Notes under the pieces: generated by a model
Seen by the model: the letters and a program-made list of their open reading frames with translations, nothing else
Database searches by the model: none
Told to the model about the DNA's origin: nothing
Position numbers and translations under genes: made by a program
Part shown: positions 37,355-45,817 of the stretch, one piece after another
Numbering within the stretch: the stretch's first letter is position 1
Layout: every line of letters starts with the position of its first letter
Source of the DNA: Sulfopaludibacter sp035606355
GTDB lineage: Bacteria > Acidobacteriota > Terriglobia > Bryobacterales > Bryobacteraceae
Assembly: GCA_035606355.1 (NCBI GenBank)
Contig: DATNFO010000018.1
Span: forward strand, 248,001 to 312,000
Length of the DNA: 64,000 bases
Direction: 5' to 3'

Positions 37355-38301
37355 TCCTATTGACCGGCGCGACTGGCTTTATCGGTCGCCATCTGCTGGA
37401 CCGCCTTCTGGGTGAAGGGCAGCGTGTGCGATGCCTGGTTCGGGGCGAGCGCACCCTGCCGTGCGAAACTGCCCTTGCCGATCTCATCACAGGGGCGCGG
37501 GTGGATCGCGCGTTGGCCGGTGTCGATACCGTCATTCATCTTGCAGGCGTGACTAAGGCGCTTCGCCCGGCGGAGTACGAATCGGGAAACGTCACCGCTG
37601 CGGCGATTCTGGCGAGCGAAGCCGCGGGCAAAGTGAAGCGCTTCGTGCATGTCAGCTCGCTGGCCGCCACCGGACCCGCAACCAGCAATGAACCGGTCAA
37701 TGAAGATACTCCACCGCATCCTGTATCCATCTACGGCCGTTCGAAACTGCGCGGCGAAGAGGCTGTGCGGAACGCGCTGCCGGACGCAGTGATCGTGCGG
37801 CCCCCAGTGGTTTACGGTCCCGCCGATACCGACGTTTTCCGCCTGCTGAAAGCCGTTTCCCAGGGCTTGGTGGTTGAAATCTCGGGCGGCGAGCGGTGGT
37901 TCAGCTCCATTTTCGTGCTCGATCTGGTTGAAGGTATCCTGGCTGCGGCTACAAAGCCTCAGGCGGCGGGGCGGACCTATTTCCTGGCTAATCCTCGCCC
38001 CAATACCTGGGCACAACTGGGAGCCTCCGCTGCGGCGACAATGGGCAAACGAGTGCGCGTCTTGAAGGTGCCGGCTGTGCTGACCGATGGAATCGGATAT
38101 TGCGGCGAGATTTGGTCGCACGTCCGGCGTAAACCGGGGATTGTTTCGCGCGACAAGATGGCGGAGGCGAAGTACGCCAACTGGACCTGCGACCCCGCCC
38201 GCGCCGCCGCGGAACTGAATTTCACCGCGGCCACGCCGCTTGATGCCGGACTTGCCGCCACGCTCGCGTGGTACAGGGAGGCCGGTTGGCTGAAGTACTA
38301 A
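37351..38301 (+). CDS. NAD-dependent epimerase/reductase, candidate ceramide-pathway reductase (CerR-like)
   Basis: 316 residues, extended short-chain dehydrogenase fold: N-terminal NAD(P) motif 'MILLTGATGFIGRHLLDRLL' (GxxGxxG), 'DTVIHLAGVTKALRP', 'RFVHVSSLAATGPA' with the catalytic Ser, and 'SIYGRSKLRGEEAV' with the YxxxK pair (about 130-134). In Caulobacter, CerR is an enzyme of this family that reduces the keto group of the sphingoid/ceramide precursor. Here it overlaps DUF3047 upstream and the PAP2 gene downstream, and lies in one operon with the acyltransferase and SPT-like enzymes. Family certain; substrate inferred from context. Confidence 0.85.
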   Translation: MILLTGATGFIGRHLLDRLLGEGQRVRCLVRGERTLPCETALADLITGARVDRALAGVDTVIHLAGVTKALRPAEYESGNVTAAAILASEAAGKVKRFVHVSSLAATGPATSNEPVNEDTPPHPVSIYGRSKLRGEEAVRNALPDAVIVRPPVVYGPADTDVFRLLKAVSQGLVVEISGGERWFSSIFVLDLVEGILAAATKPQAAGRTYFLANPRPNTWAQLGASAAATMGKRVRVLKVPAVLTDGIGYCGEIWSHVRRKPGIVSRDKMAEAKYANWTCDPARAAAELNFTAATPLDAGLAATLAWYREAGWLKY

Positions 38302-39161
38302 AGCCGGTTACCGGCCGGGAGTTCTGGCCGGTGGACAAGGTGATTCTGACTTACTTCACCGCCACCGGCCTGATGGATTTGGCCTGCTGGAAGGGCATGC
38401 AGGACGCGCCTGTCTGGCTCACCTGGCACGTCGTCGGCATCGCCCTGCTACTTTACGAAATCAAGCGGCCGAACTTCACAAGCTGGATTTTCCGGAACTG
38501 GTATCCTCTGCCTTACGTTGCTTCCTGCTATAGGGAAGTGCAGTCATTGATTCCGCCGATTCGCAATGCCACCTGTGACCGGTGGCTGGATGGTCTGGAC
38601 GTGCGGATTTGGCACGCCCACCCCTCGCTCTGGCTGGAACACATTTACTCGCCTTGGCTTACCGAGTACTTGCAGGTTGTCTACACCCTCTTTATCCCTG
38701 CCGTTTTGTGGGTAGCGTTCCTGCTTTGGAGGCGGAGAGATTACCGGAATTTTCAATATTACGCTTTTTTAATCGCTTTGGGGTTTCTGACGTCTTATGT
38801 CGGGTACATCCTGGTGCCGGCACGAGGTCCGCGATTCCTCCTAAAACACTTAGAACACATACCGTTGCAGGGTACATTCCTGTTTCAGCAGATGCAGAGT
38901 GCGCTGGATCGTCTGGAGCGTGTTGCCTACGATTGCTTCCCCAGCGGACACACGGAACTCACCATACTTGCGTGGTGGTCGAGCCAGCGGGTGTCGAAGC
39001 GGTTGTTCAAGGTCTATTTTGCCTACACTCCGGGCCTTATTTTTGCTACAGTTTATCTTCGATACCACTATACCGTTGATGTGATGGCGGGGGCCGTCCT
39101 GGCGCTGATCTTGATCGCGGCATCCCCATGGCTCTACGACCAATTACGGGACAGAGTGTAG
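38286..39161 (+). CDS. PAP2/AUR1-like membrane transferase, candidate ceramide head-group enzyme
   Basis: 291 residues from TTG at 38286 (AGGGAGG upstream); GTG at 38268 is possible. It overlaps the epimerase by 16 bases. About six membrane helices carry PAP2 motifs: 'YILVPARGPRFLL', 'YDCFPSGHTEL' (His about 222) and 'YLRYHYTVDVMAG' with the catalytic His. The 'fPSGH...H..vD' spacing fits the inositolphosphotransferase (AUR1/IPT1-type) subgroup rather than simple phosphatases. In yeast, AUR1 moves phosphoinositol onto ceramide; here, next to SPT-like and acyltransferase genes, a similar head-group transfer is inferred. The donor is unknown. Confidence 0.82.
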   Translation: MAEVLKPVTGREFWPVDKVILTYFTATGLMDLACWKGMQDAPVWLTWHVVGIALLLYEIKRPNFTSWIFRNWYPLPYVASCYREVQSLIPPIRNATCDRWLDGLDVRIWHAHPSLWLEHIYSPWLTEYLQVVYTLFIPAVLWVAFLLWRRRDYRNFQYYAFLIALGFLTSYVGYILVPARGPRFLLKHLEHIPLQGTFLFQQMQSALDRLERVAYDCFPSGHTELTILAWWSSQRVSKRLFKVYFAYTPGLIFATVYLRYHYTVDVMAGAVLALILIAASPWLYDQLRDRV

Positions 39162-39165
39162 CAAG

Positions 39166-40290
39166 ATGGCCGGTCTGAAGATCTCAACTGTCGATAACAA
39201 GAGCTCGCTCAACGAGTTCGTCGAATTCCCTTTTACGCTGTATCGGGGGGACCCGCACTTTGTGCCGCAGCTTCGTATCGCGGTGAAAGAGCTCCTCGAC
39301 AAGAAAAAGCATCCGTTTTACAAGGATGCGGAGACGCAGCTTTTCGTCGCACGCCGCGACGAAAAAGTTGTTGGACGCATTGCCGCCATCATCAATCACG
39401 CGCACAACCGCTACCACGGTGAGAAGGCGGGCTTCTTCGGATTCTTCGAGTGCGTCGACGACCAGCAGACGGCCAGCTTGCTCCTGAACCAGGCGCATAA
39501 CTGGGTCCGCGACAGGGGCGCGGAATTTATGCGCGGCCCCGTTAATCCGTCTACGAACTATGAAGCCGGGTTGCTGGTCGAAGGTTTCGATTCCGATCCC
39601 ATGGTCATGATGACTTACAATCCGCCGTACTATCAGCGGCTGATTGAGAAGGCGGGTCTGACCAAGGCTAAGGATCTGTACGCCTATCTCAGCCACGCGC
39701 AGCGGATCGAGATGAAAAAAATCGACCGCGTAGCGAGTAAAGCTTTGCAGTCCACGGGCGTCACCATACGTCCGATTAACATGAAAGATTTTGCGAACGA
39801 GGTCGGGCGCGTATGGGAAGTTTACGGCGCAGCCACGGGCGCGTGGGCCAAGAACTGGGGCTTCGTTCCCATGTCGCGCGAAGAGTTCGCGGCCATGGGC
39901 AAGGAAATGAAGATGATCGTGAAGCCGGAACTCGTCCTCATCGGCGAGAAGGCCGGCAAAACGGTAGGCTTCGCCCTCGCCCTTCCGGACGTCAACCAGG
40001 CCCTGAAGCCGGCTGGCGGGAGCCTGTTCCCCACAGGGCTCCTCAAAATCCTGTACCATCAACGTTTGATCAAAAGTGTACGTGTTCTCGCACTGGGCGT
40101 CATTGAGGAGTACCGGACGACGGGTCTCGCCGCCGGTTTTTACGCGACGCTCGTGCAAAATGCCCGGAAACTTGGCTTCGGGGATTGCGAGATGTCCTGG
40201 ATTCTCGAAGACAACGTATTAATGAACCGCTCCCTGGAGGTGATGGGGGCAAAGCGGTATAAGACCTACCGACTCTATGATTGGAATTAA
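39166..40290 (+). CDS. GNAT-like N-acyltransferase, candidate bacterial ceramide synthase
   Basis: 374 residues. The core 'ETQLFVARRDEKVVGRIAAIINHAHNRYHGEKAGFFGFFECVDD' is a GNAT acyl-CoA fold, followed by 'RGAEFMRGPVNPSTNYEAGLLVEGFDSDPMVMMTYNPPYY' and a second GNAT-like half ending 'LGFGDCEMSWILEDNVLMNRSLEVMGAKRYKTYRLY'. It resembles the long GNAT-like family to which the Caulobacter bacterial ceramide synthase (bCerS) belongs, which N-acylates the sphingoid base. It starts 4 bases after the PAP2 gene and ends 5 bases before the SPT-like gene. Fold likely; substrate from context. Confidence 0.75.
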   Translation: MAGLKISTVDNKSSLNEFVEFPFTLYRGDPHFVPQLRIAVKELLDKKKHPFYKDAETQLFVARRDEKVVGRIAAIINHAHNRYHGEKAGFFGFFECVDDQQTASLLLNQAHNWVRDRGAEFMRGPVNPSTNYEAGLLVEGFDSDPMVMMTYNPPYYQRLIEKAGLTKAKDLYAYLSHAQRIEMKKIDRVASKALQSTGVTIRPINMKDFANEVGRVWEVYGAATGAWAKNWGFVPMSREEFAAMGKEMKMIVKPELVLIGEKAGKTVGFALALPDVNQALKPAGGSLFPTGLLKILYHQRLIKSVRVLALGVIEEYRTTGLAAGFYATLVQNARKLGFGDCEMSWILEDNVLMNRSLEVMGAKRYKTYRLYDWN

Positions 40291-40295
40291 CAATA

Positions 40296-41537
40296 ATGCG
40301 GCTATCGACTAGCGACATCACCGGCAAAAAAGGGAAGGCCAGCGGGTCCAACGACATTTTCGAAAAATGCCGGAACTTCACTCGTCCGAGTGATCTGCAA
40401 TCCGCCGGTCTATACATGTACTTCGAGGTTTTCACCGACCGCGAAGGTTGCGGGCCGGGCGAAGTGCGTATGGGCAACCGCAAAGTGCTGATGTTCGGGA
40501 GCAACGATTACCTGGACCTCATCACCCACCCCAAGGTCAAGGAATCGGCCGTGCAAGCCATCAAAAAGTATGGCAGCGGCTGCAGCGGTTCGCGTCTCCT
40601 CAACGGCACGCTGGATCTTCACGTTAAGCTGGAGCACGAGCTTGCCGCTTTCGTGCGCAAGGACGCCGCCATCATCTTTGGAACGGGCTTCCAGGCCAAC
40701 TACGCCACACTTTCGGCCCTCACCGAAAGAGGCGATGTGATGATCTGCGATCACAATCTGCACGCCAGCCTCGTAGAGGGCGCTCTGCGCTCTCCGGCGC
40801 GCACCGTGCGGTTCCGTCATAACGATCTGGACCACTTCGAGCGCTGCCTGGAAAACTGCCCGCCCGAAGAGAAGATCTTCATCGTCAGCGAAGGCGTATT
40901 CAGCATGGAAGGCGATATCGCCGACCTGCAGGGCATCACCAAACTAGCGAAGCCGTACGGCGCGCGCGTGTACGTGGATGAAGCGCACGGCATCGGCGTG
41001 CTGGGCGAAACCGGCGCCGGCGCGGCCGAACATCTCGGCGTGCTGGACGAAGTCGATATCGTCATGGGCACGTTCAGCAAGAGCTTGGCGAGCGTGGGCG
41101 GCTTCATCGCCGGCGAGCGTGCGGTTATCGATTACCTGAAGCACACGGCGAGGCCGTTCGTCTTCTCGGCGAGCCTCCCGGCGGCGTCCGTGGCTGCTGT
41201 CGGCGCCGCGCTGCAGATCATGCGCAAAGAACCGGAGCGCCGGCTGCACCTGCTCAGCATCGCCCAGACGCTCCGCGAAGAGTTGCGTGCGCGCGGTTTC
41301 AGTGTGCTGCCCGGCGAGACGGCGATCGTGCCGGTGGTGATTCAGAATGAGCTCGACCTGTGCCGTCTATGCAAGGCGCTGCTGGAAGAGGGAATCTATA
41401 TCAATCCGGTCCTGCGTCCGGCGGCGGTGCAGAATCTGCTGCGGATTTCGTGCACGGCGGCGCATACCGAAAAGCATGTGGACAAACTGGTCCGTACACT
41501 GGTTCGGGTCGCCAACGATCTAGGCATCGAGCGGTAA
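40296..41537 (+). CDS. Serine palmitoyltransferase-like alpha-oxoamine synthase
   Basis: 413 residues from ATG at 40296. PLP-dependent alpha-oxoamine synthases condense an amino acid with an acyl-CoA or acyl-ACP. Seen: 'SNDYLDLITHPKV', 'YGSGCSGSRLLNGTLDLHVKLE', 'DHNLHASLVEGA', 'VYVDEAHGIGVLG' (Asp and His, about 228 and 231) and 'GTFSKSLASVGGFIAG' with the Schiff-base Lys (about 262). BioF and Kbl share the fold, so the family alone does not fix serine. The neighbours (GNAT-like acyltransferase, epimerase, AUR1-like PAP2) make SPT the best call. No acyl carrier protein gene is adjacent. Confidence 0.85.
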   Translation: MRLSTSDITGKKGKASGSNDIFEKCRNFTRPSDLQSAGLYMYFEVFTDREGCGPGEVRMGNRKVLMFGSNDYLDLITHPKVKESAVQAIKKYGSGCSGSRLLNGTLDLHVKLEHELAAFVRKDAAIIFGTGFQANYATLSALTERGDVMICDHNLHASLVEGALRSPARTVRFRHNDLDHFERCLENCPPEEKIFIVSEGVFSMEGDIADLQGITKLAKPYGARVYVDEAHGIGVLGETGAGAAEHLGVLDEVDIVMGTFSKSLASVGGFIAGERAVIDYLKHTARPFVFSASLPAASVAAVGAALQIMRKEPERRLHLLSIAQTLREELRARGFSVLPGETAIVPVVIQNELDLCRLCKALLEEGIYINPVLRPAAVQNLLRISCTAAHTEKHVDKLVRTLVRVANDLGIER

Positions 41538-41582
41538 GTCCGGATTTTCTCGCGTACAAACGCCCTGACGGGCCGGTAAACG

Positions 41583-41905
41583 GGTCTCGTTCTCGTCGCA
41601 CTCCATTCGTCTTTCGATGCGGCTGCTGTTCTCGTCGCGATCCATCCGCCTTTCGATACACCGTTTACCGCTTCCTCACGGGGCTGTGAAAAAATCCGGC
41701 TGTCGTTCTCGTCGCGATCCATCCGCCTTTCGATACACCGTTTACCGCTTCCTCACGGTCGCGGCTCCGTTAGCCGAATCAAGTAGATACGGAGCCGTGA
41801 CCGTAAGGGAGCGGTAAAAGGTGCTGGCGATACGGAAACAATTCGATATTTTTCACAACCCCTGACGGTCGCGGCTCCGTTACTGCATCAAAGGTGCCGG
41901 CGACG
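41583..41905 (+). repeat. R1 dispersed element cluster, copy 4 with partial copies
   Basis: Three tandem left flanks (GTTCTCGTCGC...CCTTTCGATA) and one full hairpin: arm 41736-41770 (CACCGTTTACCGCTTCC... to ...CGGCTCCGT), loop TAGCCGAATCAAGTAGAT, arm 41789-41823. Truncated copies lie at 41657-41690 and 41862-41900. The spacer 41538-42101 between the SPT-like gene and the ankyrin gene holds this array; the last part (41906-42101) shows nothing clear. Confidence 0.88.
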
Positions 41906-42101
41906 CGAGTGCGATTTGAACGTGGCATAACAGCGAGCGGTCGGCGACGTCATGCCGTCTGTGCTATACCGGAAAAAGCGCGAGGGGCGCATCCGGTCCG
42001 CGGAAAGGGCAGTGCCCACCCATCTGAATTTCACACAAAGCGACGAAGCTTCTTTCGCCTGGATTCTGCGGACCGCAGGCACTTTACGAAAGGAGATTCG
42101 T

Positions 42102-43319
42102 ATGTCTGACGCGATTCCCTTACCGGAACGCCCCAACTTAGACCAGTACAAGAAACTCGCGCGGGAGTTGCAGCGCGCATGCAAATCCGGCGGAGAGGAC
42201 GCCGTTGTGGAGTGGGCGGCGCGATGGAAGGAAGCCGTAAACCCCGAAGTTGCGCGGCGGCTTTGGCGCGAGATGCAACCAAAGTGTACGCTGACGGCGG
42301 CGCAGTTCTTTTTAGCTCGCGGGCACGGATTCGCGAGTTGGCCGAAGTTCGCGGCGCACGTCGAGGCTGTCGCGCAGCGAAATTCGCCGGCATGGAAGTT
42401 CGAAACCGTGGCCGACGCCATCGTCACTGGCGACCTCCCGGCTCTGCAGAAACTGCTCTCCGAAGACGCCGCTCTCATCCGCGCGCGATCCGGCCGCGAC
42501 CACCGGTCGACCCTGCTGCACTACATCTCCGCCAACGGTGTCGAGGATTTCCGGCAGAAGACTCCGCCCAACATTGTCGAGATCACCCGCACCTTGCTTG
42601 ACGCCGGCGCGGACATTAACGCGGAGTCCGATGCGTATGGCGGGCGCTCCACCACCGTCGATCTGACGGCGACCAGTTATCATCCTCAAGCAGCCGGCGT
42701 GCAGATTCCGCTTCTGGCGTTGCTGCTCGACCGCGGCGCGCGAGTCGATGGGAGGTCGGTCGTAGCGTGTTTGCAGAATGGACGCGGCGCGGCGGCGGAG
42801 TTTTTGGCGGCCCACTGTACATCGCTCGACCTCGAGGGCGCCGCCGGCGTCGGGCGCGTGGATATTGTCGATGCGCTGTTCGACAGCTCTACAGAGACAC
42901 AGCGGACCAATGGCTTGGCGTGGGCCTGCGAATTCGGGCGGCCTGCCGTGGCCGAGACGCTCCTGCGGCGCGGAGTGCCGGTGGCCGCGACGCTGCCGCA
43001 CCACGGCCAGACCGGGTTGCATTGGGCGGCGTATGGCGGACATGCTCCGGTGGTGGGTATCCTCCTGCGTCATGGCGCGCCCGTGAATTCACTGGACGCT
43101 TCCTTCGGCGGTACACCCCTGCAGTGGGCGCTCTATGGGTGGGGAAGTGCCGCTACTCCGTCGGGAACGGGAGACTATTACGACGCGGTGGCGGTGCTCG
43201 CCAAGGCAGGCGCGAAACTCGACACCGTTTGGTTTGAAGGCGACGACAATGAGCGCCGCCGCGCAATCGCCAAACTCCGCGCCGATCCGCGAATGCTCGC
43301 CGCGCTGGACGGCCGCTAA
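42102..43319 (+). CDS. Ankyrin-repeat protein
   Basis: 405 residues from ATG at 42102 (AAGGAG upstream); a longer reading from about 41952 adds residues that do not look coding. An N-terminal helical part ('LPERPNLDQYKKLARELQRAC', 'LTAAQFFLARGHGFASWPKFAAHVEAV') is a segment commonly found ahead of ankyrin repeats in acidobacterial proteins. The repeats follow: 'TRTLLDAGADINAESDAYGG', 'LLALLLDRGARVDG', 'GLAWACEFGRPAVAETLLRRGVPVAA', 'TGLHWAAYGGHAPVVGILLRHGAPVNS'. Cytoplasmic, protein-binding. Its stop overlaps that of the convergent oxidase by four bases. Confidence 0.88.
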   Translation: MSDAIPLPERPNLDQYKKLARELQRACKSGGEDAVVEWAARWKEAVNPEVARRLWREMQPKCTLTAAQFFLARGHGFASWPKFAAHVEAVAQRNSPAWKFETVADAIVTGDLPALQKLLSEDAALIRARSGRDHRSTLLHYISANGVEDFRQKTPPNIVEITRTLLDAGADINAESDAYGGRSTTVDLTATSYHPQAAGVQIPLLALLLDRGARVDGRSVVACLQNGRGAAAEFLAAHCTSLDLEGAAGVGRVDIVDALFDSSTETQRTNGLAWACEFGRPAVAETLLRRGVPVAATLPHHGQTGLHWAAYGGHAPVVGILLRHGAPVNSLDASFGGTPLQWALYGWGSAATPSGTGDYYDAVAVLAKAGAKLDTVWFEGDDNERRRAIAKLRADPRMLAALDGR

Positions 43320-44443
43320 CCGCGCATGGCGTTGAAGACCGCGGCGTTGTCGCGCAGAATGCGGACGATGGTCGCCTCTTCCACGGTGGTATTCTCGACG
43401 CCCGTCTCGAAGCTGCCACCCAGCAGGATGCCGTCGTGACGTGGAAACATATAAGTGCCCTGCGGCCCTATCGTCATGTAATCGACCTCGGGTTGCGGCA
43501 GCAGAAACGCAAGCTGTCCTTTGACGGGCGTCAGTTCCGCGTCGCCGAAGAGTGTTCGCGCTCCCAGGCCGGTGCAGTTGAAAACGGTGCCTTCGGATAA
43601 CGCGGCAACGTCCTCGCGTCCGTGGAATTCGCGCACTACGATGCGTCCGCCGGCGATCTCAAAATCGCGAATCAACTCGGCGAGGTAAATGGCGGGCTCG
43701 ATCAGCATACTGTAGCGGCGATCGACGAACGGCACGGAGAACGGATTCTCGGCGGCCGTCAGCGCGCGCTTCTCCGGATAGAGCGGCTCGATGTCACTGT
43801 TTGGGCTTTCGGGCGCAGGGGTTTGCGGCGCGGCCTCGGCAAGGCGGTAGAGCGGCAGCCAGCGCACGCCATAGCGCTCACCTGCGAGCGATTGATACCG
43901 GCGGAACGCATAACGCCCGGCTTCTGCGAACTGGCGGCGAAACTCCGGCGTGACGCGATCGTGCGCGAAGATCGAGACAGGCTCCCACAAACCTCCCGCT
44001 ACGTTAGAAGTGACCGACGGTGGCATCTCGCGCGAGTAGATGGTCGGATGAAATCCGCGCTCCTGGAGCAACCGCGCGGTGGAGAGGCCAACCACTCCGC
44101 AGCCGATCACCGCGCATTCCCGCATCTCGCCCGCGCGCTGCGCCTCTTGCACTGCAAGATAGGACGTGCCCCAGGAAAGCGTGATGCCCGCGCCCCCGTG
44201 ACCATAATTGTGGACCACCAGCCGATCGCCGACTTTTTCGGAGCGGACCACGAAACCCGGAGCGCGATAGGGCCGCAGGCCTGCGATCGTTCGGATTACC
44301 CGATCGGGAGAGACTCGAACCGGCGCCAGGGCTGGCCTCGCGGTGTGCGGAGCCGAGGCAGAGGTGACGCTGGTCCGGCGCACCGCGCATCCGCCGAGAA
44401 ATACAGAGGCGGCTCCCAGGAACGCGCGTCGCGAAGTTGGCAT
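43316..44443 (-). CDS. D-amino-acid oxidase-like flavoprotein with permuted domain order
   Basis: 375 residues. A twin-arginine start (TSRRAFLGAASVFLGGC, with Cys19 in a lipobox) predicts Tat export. In D-amino-acid oxidases 'GxRPxR' and 'HNYGHGG' lie at the C-terminus; here 'GLRPYRAP' (55-62) and 'VVHNYGHGGAGITLSWG' (76-92) come before the FAD-binding start 'ECAVIGCGVVGLSTARLL' (109-126). After the Rossmann start, 'TSNVAGGLWEP' (145-155), 'FNCTGLGARTL' (288-298), 'PVKGQLAFLL' and 'FPRHDGILLGGSF' follow in normal order, and the protein stops at 'NAAVFNAMRG', just where the moved segment would normally begin. It should oxidise a D-amino acid to a keto acid; substrate unknown. Confidence 0.87.
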   Translation of the reverse strand: MPTSRRAFLGAASVFLGGCAVRRTSVTSASAPHTARPALAPVRVSPDRVIRTIAGLRPYRAPGFVVRSEKVGDRLVVHNYGHGGAGITLSWGTSYLAVQEAQRAGEMRECAVIGCGVVGLSTARLLQERGFHPTIYSREMPPSVTSNVAGGLWEPVSIFAHDRVTPEFRRQFAEAGRYAFRRYQSLAGERYGVRWLPLYRLAEAAPQTPAPESPNSDIEPLYPEKRALTAAENPFSVPFVDRRYSMLIEPAIYLAELIRDFEIAGGRIVVREFHGREDVAALSEGTVFNCTGLGARTLFGDAELTPVKGQLAFLLPQPEVDYMTIGPQGTYMFPRHDGILLGGSFETGVENTTVEEATIVRILRDNAAVFNAMRG

Positions 44444-44502
44444 AAAGGTATCCTAGCGCTCCCGCGGGAACGCCAGGATACCGTCGACTCCGGCTGTTCG
44501 AC

Positions 44503-45540
44503 CTATCCGATGAAGCTGATGGTGCAGGTATCCGTGCCGACCGTCGTGGACGTCAACTTCTTGCCGCCTGTTGTCGCGATGTTCATGATGTCGCCCGATT
44601 TCGGATTCGCCACGGCGCCGTTCGGCCCGCAGGCAATCGCCGAGGTGAACGTCACCGGTGTGAACTTCGGCAGGGATGAGGTCGGTTCGCCGCCATCCGG
44701 CGCTTCCATGATCCACTCGCAGGATTGTCCGTTGAAATTCGCTCCCGGCGGCGGAGCCAGCGTGATCGAGAAATGCTGGCCGGTGCGATCGTTTGCGAAA
44801 CTGATAGAGCCGCTGCTGGTGCCGTTGTATTGCACGGAGCAATAGACTTCATCGCCAGGGCTTACGGAGAAATTCGCGATGTTGGTCTGGTAAATGTACC
44901 CGGGCGAGTTCGACTGCGGTGGCGCGAACCATTCGTACCAGGCCACGTAGATGGGGATGCCGACGTTGAAGAACGGCAGCTTGATTACCTTCTGTTGGAT
45001 GCCGGCCTGCAACACGTCGTTCGAATAAAAGAAGCCGTCCAGTCCCACCCACGACGAGGAATTCCAGCCGCCCTCATTGCCTTGCGCTTCCGGCGGAACA
45101 CTGACCGACGGGATCTTCCAATAGCCTAATGCACTCGTCCACTTTCCGGTCTTAGTGCCTGCGCCCGCCCAGACCTGGCCCGTGTACGTCGTATCGGTCT
45201 CTTGCTTCGGCGGCGCTCCGCGATAGATGTGAGTCACTCCGAGCTGAGGATGCGATTCCGGAACGATGCGATCTTTCGCCAGCCATTGCCGCGAGAAGAA
45301 TTTGTCCCATGCCGCATGGAGTTCGGGCGGATCGGCTGCGCCGGGACGTCGAAACATAAGTCCGTTTTTGATGAGATCCGTCGCGCTGGCGGTCTTCGGA
45401 TCGAAGGTCTCCGGAGGCGCCGGCGTGGCGTACGCTCCTTTCAGATTGGTGGGGGTTAATTGGAAAGGGGTCTTTGCCCGGAATGCCGCTTCGTCGTGGA
45501 CGAAGTTCATTACGGAGGGTGTCGTTGACGGTGAAGCCAT
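44503..45540 (-). CDS. G1/A4-type (eqolisin) glutamic endopeptidase-like protein
   Basis: 345 residues with a GGAG site before the ATG. The second half matches the peptidase A4 (eqolisin) family: 'GYWKIPSVSVPPEAQG', 'SSSWVGLDGFFYSNDVLQAGIQQ' with the expected catalytic Gln, 'YVAWYEWFAPPQ', 'SPGDEVYCSVQY', 'GQSCEWIMEAPDGG' with the expected catalytic Glu, and 'ACGPNGAVANPKSGDI'. Such enzymes are acid proteases first known from fungi and also found in acidobacteria. No clear signal peptide is seen; the 130-residue N-terminal part may be a pro-region or a non-classical export signal. Confidence 0.85.
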   Translation of the reverse strand: MASPSTTPSVMNFVHDEAAFRAKTPFQLTPTNLKGAYATPAPPETFDPKTASATDLIKNGLMFRRPGAADPPELHAAWDKFFSRQWLAKDRIVPESHPQLGVTHIYRGAPPKQETDTTYTGQVWAGAGTKTGKWTSALGYWKIPSVSVPPEAQGNEGGWNSSSWVGLDGFFYSNDVLQAGIQQKVIKLPFFNVGIPIYVAWYEWFAPPQSNSPGYIYQTNIANFSVSPGDEVYCSVQYNGTSSGSISFANDRTGQHFSITLAPPPGANFNGQSCEWIMEAPDGGEPTSSLPKFTPVTFTSAIACGPNGAVANPKSGDIMNIATTGGKKLTSTTVGTDTCTISFIG

Positions 45541-45817
45541 AAGGTTCTCCAGATAGAGATTTACTGTGGGGCGAGAATATCATGAGCCCACATCAGGAGC
45601 GCCACAAATTAGCGCGCGTGCCGCACGGCCTGTGAAGAAGTGAACCCAATTATCTGTGGAGGACAGGAGAACCCCTGCGGACGCTCCGGGACCTTCCCCC
45701 TCAGTTCATAGGAGACGGCGGGAACTTGCCCGCGCTTGGGCGTCTGTCACCGATCCTCTGGCAGGAATTTCGTAACTTTTTTGGCGTGCGACAGTATCAC
45801 TGGCAGGCAGGTTATCT

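Noticed and set aside
41952..42101. Longer N-terminus for the ankyrin protein
   Set aside because: A strong ribosome site precedes ATG 42102, and the 50 extra residues look non-coding and lie next to repeat DNA.
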